Source of the DNA: Azolla caroliniana
Taxonomy: Eukaryota; Polypodiophyta
Length of the DNA stretch: 64,000 nucleotides
Reading direction: 5' to 3'
NCBI GenBank assembly: GCA_043228905.1
Contig: JBHGNT010000007.1
Span: 21,390,001 to 21,454,000, forward strand
Shown here: piece after piece, positions 31,875-41,183 of the stretch
How the letters are laid out: every line of letters starts with the position of its first letter
Position numbering within the stretch: position 1 is the stretch's first letter
Notes under the pieces: generated by a model
Told to the model about the DNA's origin: nothing
The model's input: the letters and a program-made list of their open reading frames with translations, nothing else
Database searches by the model: none
Translations under genes and position numbers: made by a program

Positions 31875-34202
31875 TCATGGATGGTCTTCTAGGAGAGGTA
31901 TGATAGTGGGATGGTCTTCTAGGAAGTCATCCACCTCGTCATCGGCTAACCCATCGAGCATGTGCACCCCTTCCGCGTATAACGGCGAGGTGTTGTGGGG
32001 CGTGGTTACGCGTTCTTCGGTTATGATCCGGACCTTGGTCTTTCCTCGGTGAAACGAGATCATGTTGCGCTGGCAATGCTGTTTGATATTTGCTGTGCGC
32101 AACCATGGTCTGCCAAGTAACATTGGGTAGGCGCCCTGTGCTTCGAGTCGTAATACAACGGCCGAGATAGTGAACATGTGGCCTCCTAGAGTAAAGTCGA
32201 GGTGGCGGATTAATCCGATGGGGCGAACCGATGGTGTATCGGCCATTCGAAACCAAAAGGGGCAAGGTTCCCATTGATTCAGACCGAGTTTATGACAGGT
32301 AGCCTCGCTGATGGCATTCATGCCAAAGCCGCCGTCGATTATGCACCCGTGCAGGTCCCGTCCTTTAATCATAATTTTTATGGCTGGATTCTAAGACTCC
32401 ATGAGGGGTGGACCCGTTCCTGGCTCGGTCAGGTGCACAGGTGGCACGGTAGAATGGGTGTTGGCTGTGAGTGTAGCCAAGGTGTCCCGAAAACGCGGCA
32501 TGAGTGGTAAGAGTTTATGTAGAGGCAGGGAGATCCTGGAACTGGTAAGGGCGTCCCACAACTGGTCATCTTCTATCAACATGGATGGTGCCGAGGACTG
32601 TGGTGCTCCGATGGCCGCGTCTCCCATTTCTGTTTGCATCCACACCACATTGTTTTTGTGAGCCGTATCAATCCATTCTTTGGCTGCTTGCTGGACTTCA
32701 TCCTATACTTGCCATGGAGTGGCCTGGGCTTTACTGCGTGTTGTGACGTTTTGCACGTCGGCCATAATACTATTCACGGAAGGAGCCTTTCCACGGTCTA
32801 TTGTTGGGCATTGCGTAGTGTAGTGACCGGGTTGGTTGCACTTGAAGTAGGTAACGACGGCCGAGTTGCTGGTGCCAACCCGATCTATGTGTGTGGGGGG
32901 GTGCTGTTGATTCCTGGCCTCGTGTGTTGGTGGGTTGGTCTAGGGCGCGTTCGAGCTGCGCGGTTCATTTTGCGAGGGATCCCGACGACGGTTGTCGTTA
33001 TTCCTTCTGTTGTTGCGTGATCCTCAGTGAGAGTTGCGTCGATCATTACGGGAATTTCTCTGATCGTATCGGTCATCCCGATCATCGTCATACCGATCAT
33101 AATCGTGGTTTGCACGATACTGGTCATCGTGATAGCGATCACGACAGTTGTCCGATCTCCGTCGGTTGTCGTTTCGGTAACGGTCGTCGTCCTGACGGTA
33201 TTCGTCGTCACGGCGCCGCCTATCTGGCGATCGGGGTCATTGGTTATCCTGGTTCCGGTAGGATTGTCGCTCGTCCTGGCGAGAGTATGTATCCCTGGGC
33301 TCGATCTGGCGAACCGGGGTCGTCGTTGTGTGGTTGAGCATATTGTATTCACATGGCTCGACAATGTGAGATCGGGACTGGCAGATCGGACACTGTGGCT
33401 AGTGAGGACATTCGAGGGCTAGATGGCCCGATCCCGAGCAAACTGTGCATTGGAGGGCTTGGCAGAAGCGATTGTCCTCCTAGGGAAGGGCGCTTTGCAG
33501 TGAACTCATAGAGAAAGTCGTGCTTTGCTGTGTTCGATCGAGGGCGAGGACGCGCGCTAGGACTTGCTCGATCGTTTGGTTGGAAAAATTAGTAAGTGCG
33601 AGAGTCGTCCGTAGAGGCTCCCATAAGCTGGACAGGAATGCGTTCGGAATGTGTTGTGCAGAGACTTTGTCAGCCACTTGTCTGTAGAGATCCCAGAACC
33701 GGATTGTGAATTGTGCGACCGTCTCGTGCGGTTCTTGTCTCATGGAAACGAATTGTCAGAGTAGTTCTCGTTTGGGCACCTCGCGATGGAACAATTCTAG
33801 GAACTGCGTGCGAACATTTTGGAAGGTGACAAACTCCCCTGCGTCGAGGCGAGAATACCATCGCGCAACTGGTCCATTGAGGGATAGCTTAAACTCGGCG
33901 ATTTTTGAAGCCTCGATTTCAGCCGACGAGAGTCGCTGCGTTGAGTGGTTGGCCTGCCAGGTGGACACGAAGGCACGGATGTGCGACTCCGCGTTGGGGC
34001 CGTCGGTGTATCGTGGGTAAGGATACGAAATGGTATCGAAATCGGAATCTTCCGGTAAAACCGGAAAATGGTTAGGGTTAGGGTGGGTGACCTCTGGAGG
34101 GCTTGGTGGAGAGGTTGGTGTGGAATCAACTCGCGACTGAGTAGCAGGTGGCGAGGATTGCAACCGGTGAGCCTCCAATATTTCTGGGAAAGACTGGTCC
34201 AT
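31875..34202 (-). pseudogene. Element F gag-nucleocapsid-protease, eight nonsense codons in one frame
   Basis: A single frame starts at Met 34202. Gag matches the Retrotrans_gag pattern of Ty3 elements (WYSRLDAGEFVTFQNVRTQFLELF, then QEPHETVAQFTIRFWDLY). Two CX2CX4HX4C knuckles lie together (CTVCSGSGHLALEC and CPICQSRSHIVEPC near 33380-33450). A third near 32850 reads YFKCNQPGHYTTQC, with its first Cys lost. An Arg/Asp-rich segment lies between. The protease reads CIIDGGFGMNAIS, with DGG where DSG or DTG is usual, and MLLGRPWLRTA. Stops are at 33756, 33480, 33399, 33237, 33024, 32940, 32703 and 32391, all TAG or TGA, with no frameshift. Confidence 0.82.
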
Positions 34203-34331
34203 GACCGCCGAGTCGGAAGTTCCTTCGACTGACGCAGGGCGTTGGCCAGATGGCCGAGACCGCTTGGTGCGATTGGGCGCCGTAATGGCGGCTGAAGGTT
34301 GCCTTCAACGTAGTTCGCTGTGATCTCACAA

Positions 34332-34349
34332 CTGTAACCGGGCGTGCCA
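34332..34349 (-). other. Primer-binding site of element F
   Basis: The minus strand has TGGCACGCCCGGTTACAG starting five bases inside the LTR. It differs from the Met and Trp sites of the other elements. I cannot assign the tRNA with confidence. Confidence 0.55.
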
Positions 34350-34354
34350 AATTG

Positions 34355-34847
34355 TGTTATCCGTTCCATTGGAAACACCTTCGATATGCCTATAGGCTAT
34401 CAGTATCAAGGGAAGTGTAACGTGAAGACTTGTGCATGGAGGCGTCATTAATGGAAGAGAACGGAGAGCATACCCGGAATATAACCCAGGGCATATACGT
34501 AGTTGAGATCGTAGGAACGACGGAACACAGATGAAAATAATAAGAGCTAATAGATATGTATTACTGCAAACAGTTATCGATGATTACAAAAACCCTGGCT
34601 CATAGCCGGTGACCTTACAGAGCTCTTATAACTATGAAAACGACCTCGCCTCTACTCTCGATATTTTCTCTCTACCGAGGTACGCAGACCTCGGTTTATA
34701 TATTTTTTCTTCATACAGAGTCGAGCCGTCGGCTGACTGTGAGGCTCGAAGCTCAGCGTTTTCCTAAACTCTACCTTCCTCACCTACTAACCTTACCTAC
34801 CGGCGTATTATATTTAACTAATTTATCTTTTTGTCCCATGGACAACA
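34355..34847 (-). repeat. 5' LTR of element F
   Basis: Partner of 27954-28446 and of the same length. It contains ATATTTTTTC AT-rich runs and the palindromic segment GCCGAGCCGTCGGCTGA in its U3/R region. Confidence 0.93.
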
Positions 34848-36170
34848 ATGAGAACTTTGCCCCAGTAGTAAAGATGCCATACATCTGGACGATATTGGCC
34901 ATAGCGGCAAGCATGGACCTCGAGGTAGAGCAACTGGATGTCAAGACGACATTCCTACATGGCGACCTCGAAGAAGAGATCTACATGCATCAACCGGAAG
35001 GATTTGAGAGGAAAGGGAAGGAGCACCTGGTGTGCCGGCTGAAGAAGAGCGTATACGGACTGAAGCAAGCTCCCCAACAATGGTATCAGAAGTTCGACTC
35101 CTTCATGGCCGACCAAGGGTACCACAAGACGTAGGCCGATCACTGTGTGTTTGTGAAGAAATTTGATTGAGGATATTTCCTGATACTCCTCCTATATGTG
35201 GATGATATGCTGATCGTCGGACAAGACCAAGGCAAGATTCGGATGTTGAAGAAGGCTCTGAACCGGACCTTCTCAATGAAAGACTTGGGGCCGAGAAGAC
35301 AGATATTGGGAATGCACATCATCTGGGACTGGTCGAAGAAGCTATTGTGGTTGTCACAGGAGAAGTATGTGACAAAGGTGCTTCAACGGTTCAACATGTC
35401 GGAGGCAAAACCGATCGGATCGACACTTCCAGCAAACTGCAAGCTATCTGGAAAACAAAGCCCGAGGATAAAGGCGGAGAAGACGGATATGATGAAGATA
35501 CCATATGCCTCTGCCGTCGGGAGCTTGATGTACACGATGGTATGTACCCAACCGGATATTGGATATGCAGTCGGAGTGGTGAGCCGGTTCATGAGCAATC
35601 CCGGAAAGAGAGCACTGGAACGCGGTCAAGTGGATACTCCAGTATCTGAAATGCACGTCGAATATGTGCCTCCGGTTTGGGTCTGGAAAACCCCAACTCG
35701 ATGGTTTCATGGATTTAGATATGTCGGCTGATGCAGATACTAGTCGGTCAACATTCGAATATGTCATGAATTATGTAGGGGGAGATGTTTCATGGCAATC
35801 GAGGCTCCAGAAGACGGTTGCATTGTCAACCACGGAGGCAGAGTACATGGCAGCTGTAGAAGCCGGCAAGGAGATAATCTGGATGAAGGACTTCATCGAA
35901 GAGTTAGGGATCGAACCGGAGGAATACCGGCTCTATTGCGATAGTCAAAGCGCCATCCACCTTGCAAAGAACGCGGCCTTCCATTCCCGGACAAAACATA
36001 TCTAGCAGAGGTACCACTTGATCTGGGAGAAAGTAGAAGGTCAATAATTCGTGCTGATGAAGATCCACACGGAGGAGAATGGGTCAAATATGTTGACCAA
36101 GGTGTTGACAACCGACAAGATGGACGGTGCCGAAAGCGGATCGGGTTGACAAGACATCCCATGCCGGAAT
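34848..36170 (+). pseudogene. Copia-D polyprotein: RT and RNase H
   Basis: After element F the Copia-D RT resumes with NFAPVVKM and VKTTFLHGD, and has an intact YVDDMLIVG near 35195. Stops occur near 35132 (TAG) and 35167 (TGA), and there is a frameshift near 35600 after SNPGK. RNase H continues at 35664 (FMDLDMSADADTSRST, TTEAEYMA, YCDSQSAIHL) to a TAG near 36003. It is non-functional. Confidence 0.88.
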
Positions 36171-36182
36171 GAAGGGGGAGAT

Positions 36183-36710
36183 TGTTGGGAAATCAGTCTC
36201 TCCGGATGGAACCCGATGATGAATGAAGAGGATCCGGTGAGAACCGGAAGAGAGCCGGAAACTGGAAGAGAGACATATTTGTAAATATGTCTTGAGCAAG
36301 CCTATTGAGGCTATATTTGTAAATATCCCTAAGTTCATATAAATATAAATATGACTTAGGGCAATCACTTTATGTGTGTGTTGTTATTATTGTTGTTATA
36401 TATTGTTGTACAGAGCGAGAGCGACTTAGAGAGAGTGTGAGATACAGAGAGATACTTTGTTGTAACCGCCGGTTGGCGAAGAAACAAAGCTCGAGGTCGT
36501 TGCCTCCAAGTCTCTGATTGTACCCTCTTTTCTTCATAGTGATAGTTGAAGTCTATGGGCTCCCGTGGTTTTTCCCATTTAGGGTTTTCCATGTAAACAT
36601 CTTGTGTACTGTCTTTTGTGTGTACTTTTATTCCCATGCCTGTGTTGCACTCTTATCAAAGTAATTTAAGACTTGGTCATGGCCGAGCAATATTCCGGCT
36701 ATTCCTCACA
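36183..36710 (+). repeat. 3' LTR of Copia-D
   Basis: It runs TGTTGGGAAATC to TTCCTCACA, preceded by GAAGGGGGAG. Compared with the 5' LTR it has small indels, including loss of one GC-rich CCGGTGAGAACC repeat unit and gain of a TTATTATTG run. The insertion is much older than Copia-C. Confidence 0.9.
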
Positions 36711-36715
36711 TGAAC

Positions 36716-38583
36716 ATGTGATAGATCCCGCTTCTTTCCAAAAAAATTCTTGTGCGGGGTAGATGGTTGTGTTGGCAGCTTCTGCCCAGTACGACTTCGG
36801 CATGTGCTTCTTGTTAAGCATGGCCCGTGCTACTTCGAGGATGTGCCAATTCTTTCGTTCAGCTACTCCGTTTTGTTGTAGCGTATGTCGACACGAATAC
36901 TCTCGTTGAATTCCTTCTTTCCAAAGAAAAGCCGAAAATTCGTCGGAGAAGTACTCTTTTCCTCCATTTGACCGAAGACATCGTACATGTCGACCTGTTT
37001 CCTTTTCGATTCCACTCTTGAATTTTTGGAAGTGTCCGAACACTTCGATCTTTTGCCACATGGGGTTGATCCAGGTTTGCCTGGAGAAGTTGTCGATAAA
37101 GGCCACCTGGTATCGACATCCGCCGAATGTAGCCATACATTGGAATGAATTACGTTGAGTACGCCTTTGCTGACATTCCTCTCCTTTGGAAATGGGTGCC
37201 GATGTTTCTTTCCGAATCGGCATATTGGACATATGCCTTCAATCTCTTTCTCTTTGAAGGTTGGGAGTCCGATGATGACTCCTTTCGATTGCATTGCCTT
37301 GAGGTTTTGGAGGTTGATGTGGCCAATCCGCTTGTGCCACAACTCTATGTTAGTGTCGGCTTTGGTGCCTTTTGCAAACATGGACGATTTCATCTCGTGT
37401 GAGTCGAGAATGAACATTTGGCCTTCTCTTCGTCCATGAGCGATGAGTCGACCCTCTGTCTCGATGAAGCAATCGCCTTGATTAAGTCGAACTTGCATCC
37501 CTTGCTCAACAATTTGGTCGACAGAGACCAAATTCTTCATAATGGTAGGTACATGCAAGACATTCTTAATGTAAGTTTGGTTACCTTCTTTTCCGAATGG
37601 AACATTGCCGATGTGCCAAATCGGATGAGTAGTGTTGTCTCCAGTTTCGACATAGCCGGGTCGATCCGGCTCTCAAAGTTCTTGGAACCATTCTTGATGA
37701 GACGTCATATGGTTCGAGGCACCGGAGTCGACAAACCATATGTCTTCCTGATTGGCGGCACTAGTTGAACTAGAGGCTGACATAAAATTTGCTCTATGTC
37801 TCATCACAAACACTTCGCCATGATCGTCATAGTCGGAGTTGGTGGCGTGGTTGGTGAGGTGTCGGCTAGTGGAAATCAACTCGCGCATCTTCTTTCGGCA
37901 CTCTTCTTCGTGGTGGCCAATTTTTCCACAATATCCGCATTCGATCGAGTTTTTTCGGCTCGAACCGGAGTGGAAGCTCTCCCTTCTTCCGAAGGTTCCT
38001 CAATGGTTTCCGTCTTGTTGCCGAAATTGCGAGCTGTTTTCGCAAGTTGGGCCTCGTTTGCCTCGTCCTTGACCAAATCAACCTCTTCCTTGGTCGCGCC
38101 CTCTTTCTACGTTCAAATGTGTGTAGAGCATGTGGCCTTCCGAAGCATTGCTCCTTGTTCGAACATGGTTCTCTTCGATCCACAACATGGATTGAAGATC
38201 GAAGAAAGAGGGAGGATTCTCCCATGCTAGTACGATGGTCCTGATCGTGCCAAACAATGGTGCAAGGCCGCCAAGGCATATTTGCACCATCTTATCATCA
38301 TCCACATTGACGCTTATTGAGCCAAGCGAGTCACAAAGCTCCTTGATATTCAAGGTGTAGCTTGTGATGGACATATCCCTTTGTTGGATATTATTCAACT
38401 CTTGGTGGTGTTGAAGCTTTCTTGCGGTTGTGTTGGCCGTGAAAATCTTCCGTAGATTCTCCCACATTTCCTTCAGCGTCACGACTTCTCGAATGTAGCC
38501 GAGCATGTGGTCCTGGACACATGTCGCCAAGCATTACATCACTCGGCTTGCCACTTGCTCCCATGTTGAGGAGTCAATGTGAT
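36716..38583 (-). pseudogene. Copia-E polyprotein: gag to integrase half
   Basis: On the minus strand, gag is visible from WEQVASRVM near 38560 through MVQICLGGLAP, with a protease motif DSGASNHMTSH near 37708-37740. Integrase follows with WHKRIGHINL, a CRFG finger end, FIDNFSRQTW, SNGGKEYFSD and NGVAERKN. Several frameshifts (near 38078, 37670 and 37130) and stops break it. It is closest to Copia-J. Its 5' end is removed by the Copia-G LTR and its 3' side by Copia-D. Confidence 0.82.
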
Positions 38584-39205
38584 TGTGAAGAATAGCACGT
38601 AATATTGCTCGGCCACAACCGAGTCTTAGATCACTTATTTGGGGATCAAACACAGAAATGGGAATAGAGATGAATACTCGTACACCATAAAGAAAGTAAA
38701 CAGGTTGTTTACGTGGAAAACCCTAATAGGGAAAAACCACGGGAGCCAAACTATCACTATATGAGAAAGGTATAATCAGAAACTTGGAGGCAACGACCTC
38801 GAGCTTTGTTTCTTCGCCAAGCGGCGGTTACAACAAAGTATCACTCTGTATCTCTTCTCTCTCTCTCTCTCTCTCTAACTGTCACTCTCTTGTCACTCTC
38901 TTTATACAATAGTTATGCACATACAACAATATGACAACAACACTTACAAAGTGATTGCCCTAAGTCATATTTATACTTATATGAACTTAGGGCTATTTAC
39001 AAGTATAGCCTTAATAGGCTTACTCAAAACATATTTACAAATATGTCTTCTCTTCCGGTTCTCATTGGGTCCATCCGATCTGGTTTTCGGATCTCTTCTG
39101 GTTCTCACCGAGTCCATCCAATCTGGTTTCCGGATCTCCTCCGGTTCTCACTGGGTCCTCTTCATTCATAACCGGATCCCATTCGAAGGGACTGACTTCC
39201 CAACA
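38584..39205 (-). repeat. 3' LTR of Copia-G
   Basis: On the minus strand it runs TGTTGGGAAGTCAG to ATTCTTCACA. It carries the conserved palindrome pair, TATAAATATGACTTA and a GC-rich tandem segment (CCGGATCTC/CCGGTTCTCA units near 39050-39170). The purine tract of the element lies just beyond it at 39206-39216. Confidence 0.88.
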
Positions 39206-39763
39206 ATCTCCCCCTTCACTCCGGCATGGGATGTCTCGATAACCCGATCCGCTTTCGGCACACGTCCACCTTGTCGGTTATCAACACCTTGGTCAACATA
39301 TCCGGCCTATTCTCCTCCGTGTGGATATTCATTAGCACGAACTCTTGATCTTCTACTCTCTCCTGGATCTAGTGGTACCTCCGCTGGATATGTTTCGTCC
39401 GAGAATGGTAGGCCGCGTTCTTTGCAAGGTGGATGGCACTTTGACTATCGCAGTAGAGCCGATATTCCTCCTGTTGGATCCCTAGCTCTCCGATGAAGTC
39501 CGTCATCCAAATTATCTCATTACCGGCTTCCACAACTGCCATGTATTCCGGCTCAGTGGTTGACAACGCAACTGTCTTCTGTAGCCTCAACTGCCATGAA
39601 ACAAGGGGGGATGTAGACCGGCTAGTATTTGCATCAGCCGACATATCCGAATCGATGAAGCCTTCCAAGAGGGGTTTACTAGAGCCGAATCGGAGGCACA
39701 TACTCGAGGTGCCTTTCAAATACCGGAGTACCCACTTTACTGCATTCTAGTGCTCTCTTCCAG
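39206..39763 (-). pseudogene. Copia-G RNase H fragment
   Basis: On the minus strand, WVLRYLKGTSSMCLRFGSS is followed by GFIDSDMSADANTSRST, STTEPEYMA, YCDSQSAIHL and HSRTKHIQRRYH. A deletion removes part of the SGYVMTYAGG strand. A TAG replaces a codon after GREH (near 39750). Its upstream part lies beyond insertion N. Confidence 0.82.
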
Positions 39764-40182
39764 TGTCGTGAAGATCTGTCACTACGTGCGGATCGTGAGG
39801 CGGAACCACCGGGGTCCTAGACTAGAAGGATTCGAAGTTTGCACTAACTTTAGCGAGAAAGTATTTAAGATAGATTGAGAGAGATTGATATGACGAAAGA
39901 GAGATATTGAGATAAAGATTGAACTTTTAACTTTTAGATTTAAGAGAGAAGATACATCAACAATAGGATTACAAGTTTCTTATTTTTCCCAAAATTTTCA
40001 TTAGTCTCATTTGCTTGATTCCTCCACTCTTTTATAGATGCCCCCATGCATATGGTGCATGTGAGGGTGCAAGACATGCACGTAATGCATGAAATGCATG
40101 CTTGTCATGCCATCATCTAAGCTCTCATGTATGAGAATTTACATGTAAAAGTATAATGATAAAAATATAGTTTTTAAGGAAA

Positions 40183-40337
40183 TGACTTGGCTTAGTGGTA
40201 AGTATATTGCTTCCTATCTTGGAGGTGCAAGGTTCAAGCCTTGCTCACATCCCTTTTTAAACACAAAATACTACTAGGCTTTTGGTCTTGTATTTACACC
40301 AAAAATCTTAAAAACACCATGCATCGCAATCAACTGA
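40183..40337 (+). mobile_element. tRNA-derived SINE-like unit
   Basis: TGGCTTAGTGG (40188-40198) matches the Pol III A box consensus and GGTTCAAGCC (40231-40240) matches the B box, 32 bases apart, as in tRNA-derived SINEs. A non-tRNA body follows (ACACAAAATACTACTAGGC, then TTTGGTCTTGTATTTACACC). The body alone is repeated at 40415-40495. I see no target duplication or clear A-tail, so the limits are approximate. Confidence 0.6.
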
Positions 40338-40500
40338 CCGGTTCAATCCGATCCTGTCCGTCGCCGTCCGGTCTGGGTCACCGGTCACCGGTCGCCGTCT
40401 CGCCGACTCCCTTTTAAAACACAAAATACTACTAGGTTTTTGGTCTTGTATTTACACTGAAGATCTTCAAAACACCATGCACTGCGATCAATCGACCGAT
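40253..40500 (+). repeat. Duplicated 85-base SINE-body segment
   Basis: The segment beginning AACACAAAATACTACTAGG (about 40258-40342) recurs at about 40415-40500 with some ten differences. The GC-rich stretch between them consists of CCGGTC and CGCCGTC motifs. Confidence 0.75.
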
Positions 40501-40534
40501 CTGTCTGTCCCGACCGGTTCAATCCGATCGTGTC

Positions 40535-40765
40535 CGTCGCCATCCGGTCCCGGTCTCGCTCGTCATCTCGCCGCCTCCGTCCGATCGTCGTCAGCTCTCG
40601 CTGTCTCTCCGGGTCTGTCTGGTCGGCTCACGTCCTGGTCTCGGTCGCCATCCGGTCCCGGTCTCGCTCGTCATCTCGCCGCCTCCGTCCGATCGTCGTC
40701 AGCTCTCGCTGTCTCTCCGGGTCTGTCCGGTCGGCTCACGTCCTAGTCTCGGTCGCCGTTCGGTT
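40535..40765 (+). repeat. 108-base GC-rich tandem repeat
   Basis: There are two nearly identical units of 108 bases (starting GCCATCCGGTCCCGGTC at about 40540 and 40648) and a partial third. Because 108 is divisible by three, open frames run through both units, but I do not regard them as coding. Confidence 0.85.
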
Positions 40766-41183
40766 CTGGTCGTCCAAAATCTTTATAAGTAGTTAAGCCA
40801 CACCCATTCATCCAATTAGTTTAGCTAAAGTTACCTCGAACATTCTATGATCCACTCATAAACACAAAGCAATAGATTTTGGCTCTACTTATATACTCTA
40901 GGATCCTTATTTGTCTTGTCTATGTGGGATATCTCGTAGTTTTGTTTTTTCTCTTCTTTTTGGCAAACTTTATACCCACATAACTTGACATTTAGTTGTC
41001 CGTTTCAAATGTAGTAAAGTACATTCGGAAGCTCTTGAAGACCTCCATCTTCTCGTAACAAGATATTAAGCTAATCTAAAATAGTATCTTCACTATTATT
41101 GTTTCATGTCTTGTGTGAAGAACCACACTTGATTTTGTACATTCCTCGCAATTTTCACACCATTATCGAAAATCTTCACGACA

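Larger units (their letters stand above)
27954..34847 (-). mobile_element. Element F, non-autonomous LTR retroelement with gag-protease and an unknown coiled-coil gene
   Basis: It is inserted in the Copia-D RT domain with target duplication ATGAG (27949-27953 and 34848-34852). The LTRs are both 493 bases and differ at about 25 sites by eye (about 95% identity). On the minus strand the order is LTR, primer site, gag-nucleocapsid-protease (34202-31875), C/T-rich spacer, N-domain ORF (31575-30694), coiled-coil region (30690-28616), presumed polypurine region and LTR. RT, RNase H and integrase are absent. It is related to element M. Confidence 0.9.
19086..36710 (+). mobile_element. Copia-D, host of two later insertions
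   Basis: This full-length but inactive copia sits inside Copia-E with target duplication TGAAC. It has two LTRs (19086-19650 and 36183-36710), a Met-tRNA primer site at 19654 and the purine tract GAAGGGGGAG at 36171-36180. Copia-C (19819-25321) interrupts its gag and element F (27954-34847) interrupts its RT. Its own coding sequence belongs to the same family as Copia-C and Copia-G but has many stops. Confidence 0.9.
16745..38583 (-). mobile_element. Copia-E, minus-strand copia split by Copia-D
   Basis: The two halves (36716-38583 and 16745-19085) read as one copia polyprotein on the minus strand. Copia-D (19086-36710) is inserted between them with duplicated TGAAC (19081-19085 and 36711-36715). 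The junction falls in the integrase-to-RT linker. The reading before it ends GKKRDLSHVH and the reading after it resumes QIFGSIAYVHIP, as in Copia-A and J. The 5' end is cut off in gag by the Copia-G LTR at 38584. The 3' end has an internal duplication. Confidence 0.85.
39764..41183 (-). mobile_element. Insertion N: solo-LTR-like element with 12-base inverted ends
   Basis: It is bounded by TGTCGTGAAGAT and its exact inverse ATCTTCACGACA. Read on the minus strand it starts like the LTRs of H and K (TGTCGTGAAGATTTTCG). Near its other end it contains a B-like LTR terminus (GTAGTGACA, near 39776), followed by an extra GATCTTCACGACA. The flanks are CCGA and CTGG on the minus strand, consistent with a four-base CCGG duplication in which each copy suffered one CpG transition. 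Joining the flanks restores SNPGREH of Copia-G. It contains no gag or pol. Confidence 0.65.

Noticed and set aside
40183-40250. Functional tRNA gene
   Set aside because: A and B boxes are present, but I cannot fold a convincing acceptor stem and anticodon arm, and the following body is SINE-like.
40477-40796. Open frames through the 108-base repeats as a Ser/Arg-rich protein
   Set aside because: The period is a multiple of three, so stops are avoided in both copies by chance. No start context, domain or conservation was found.
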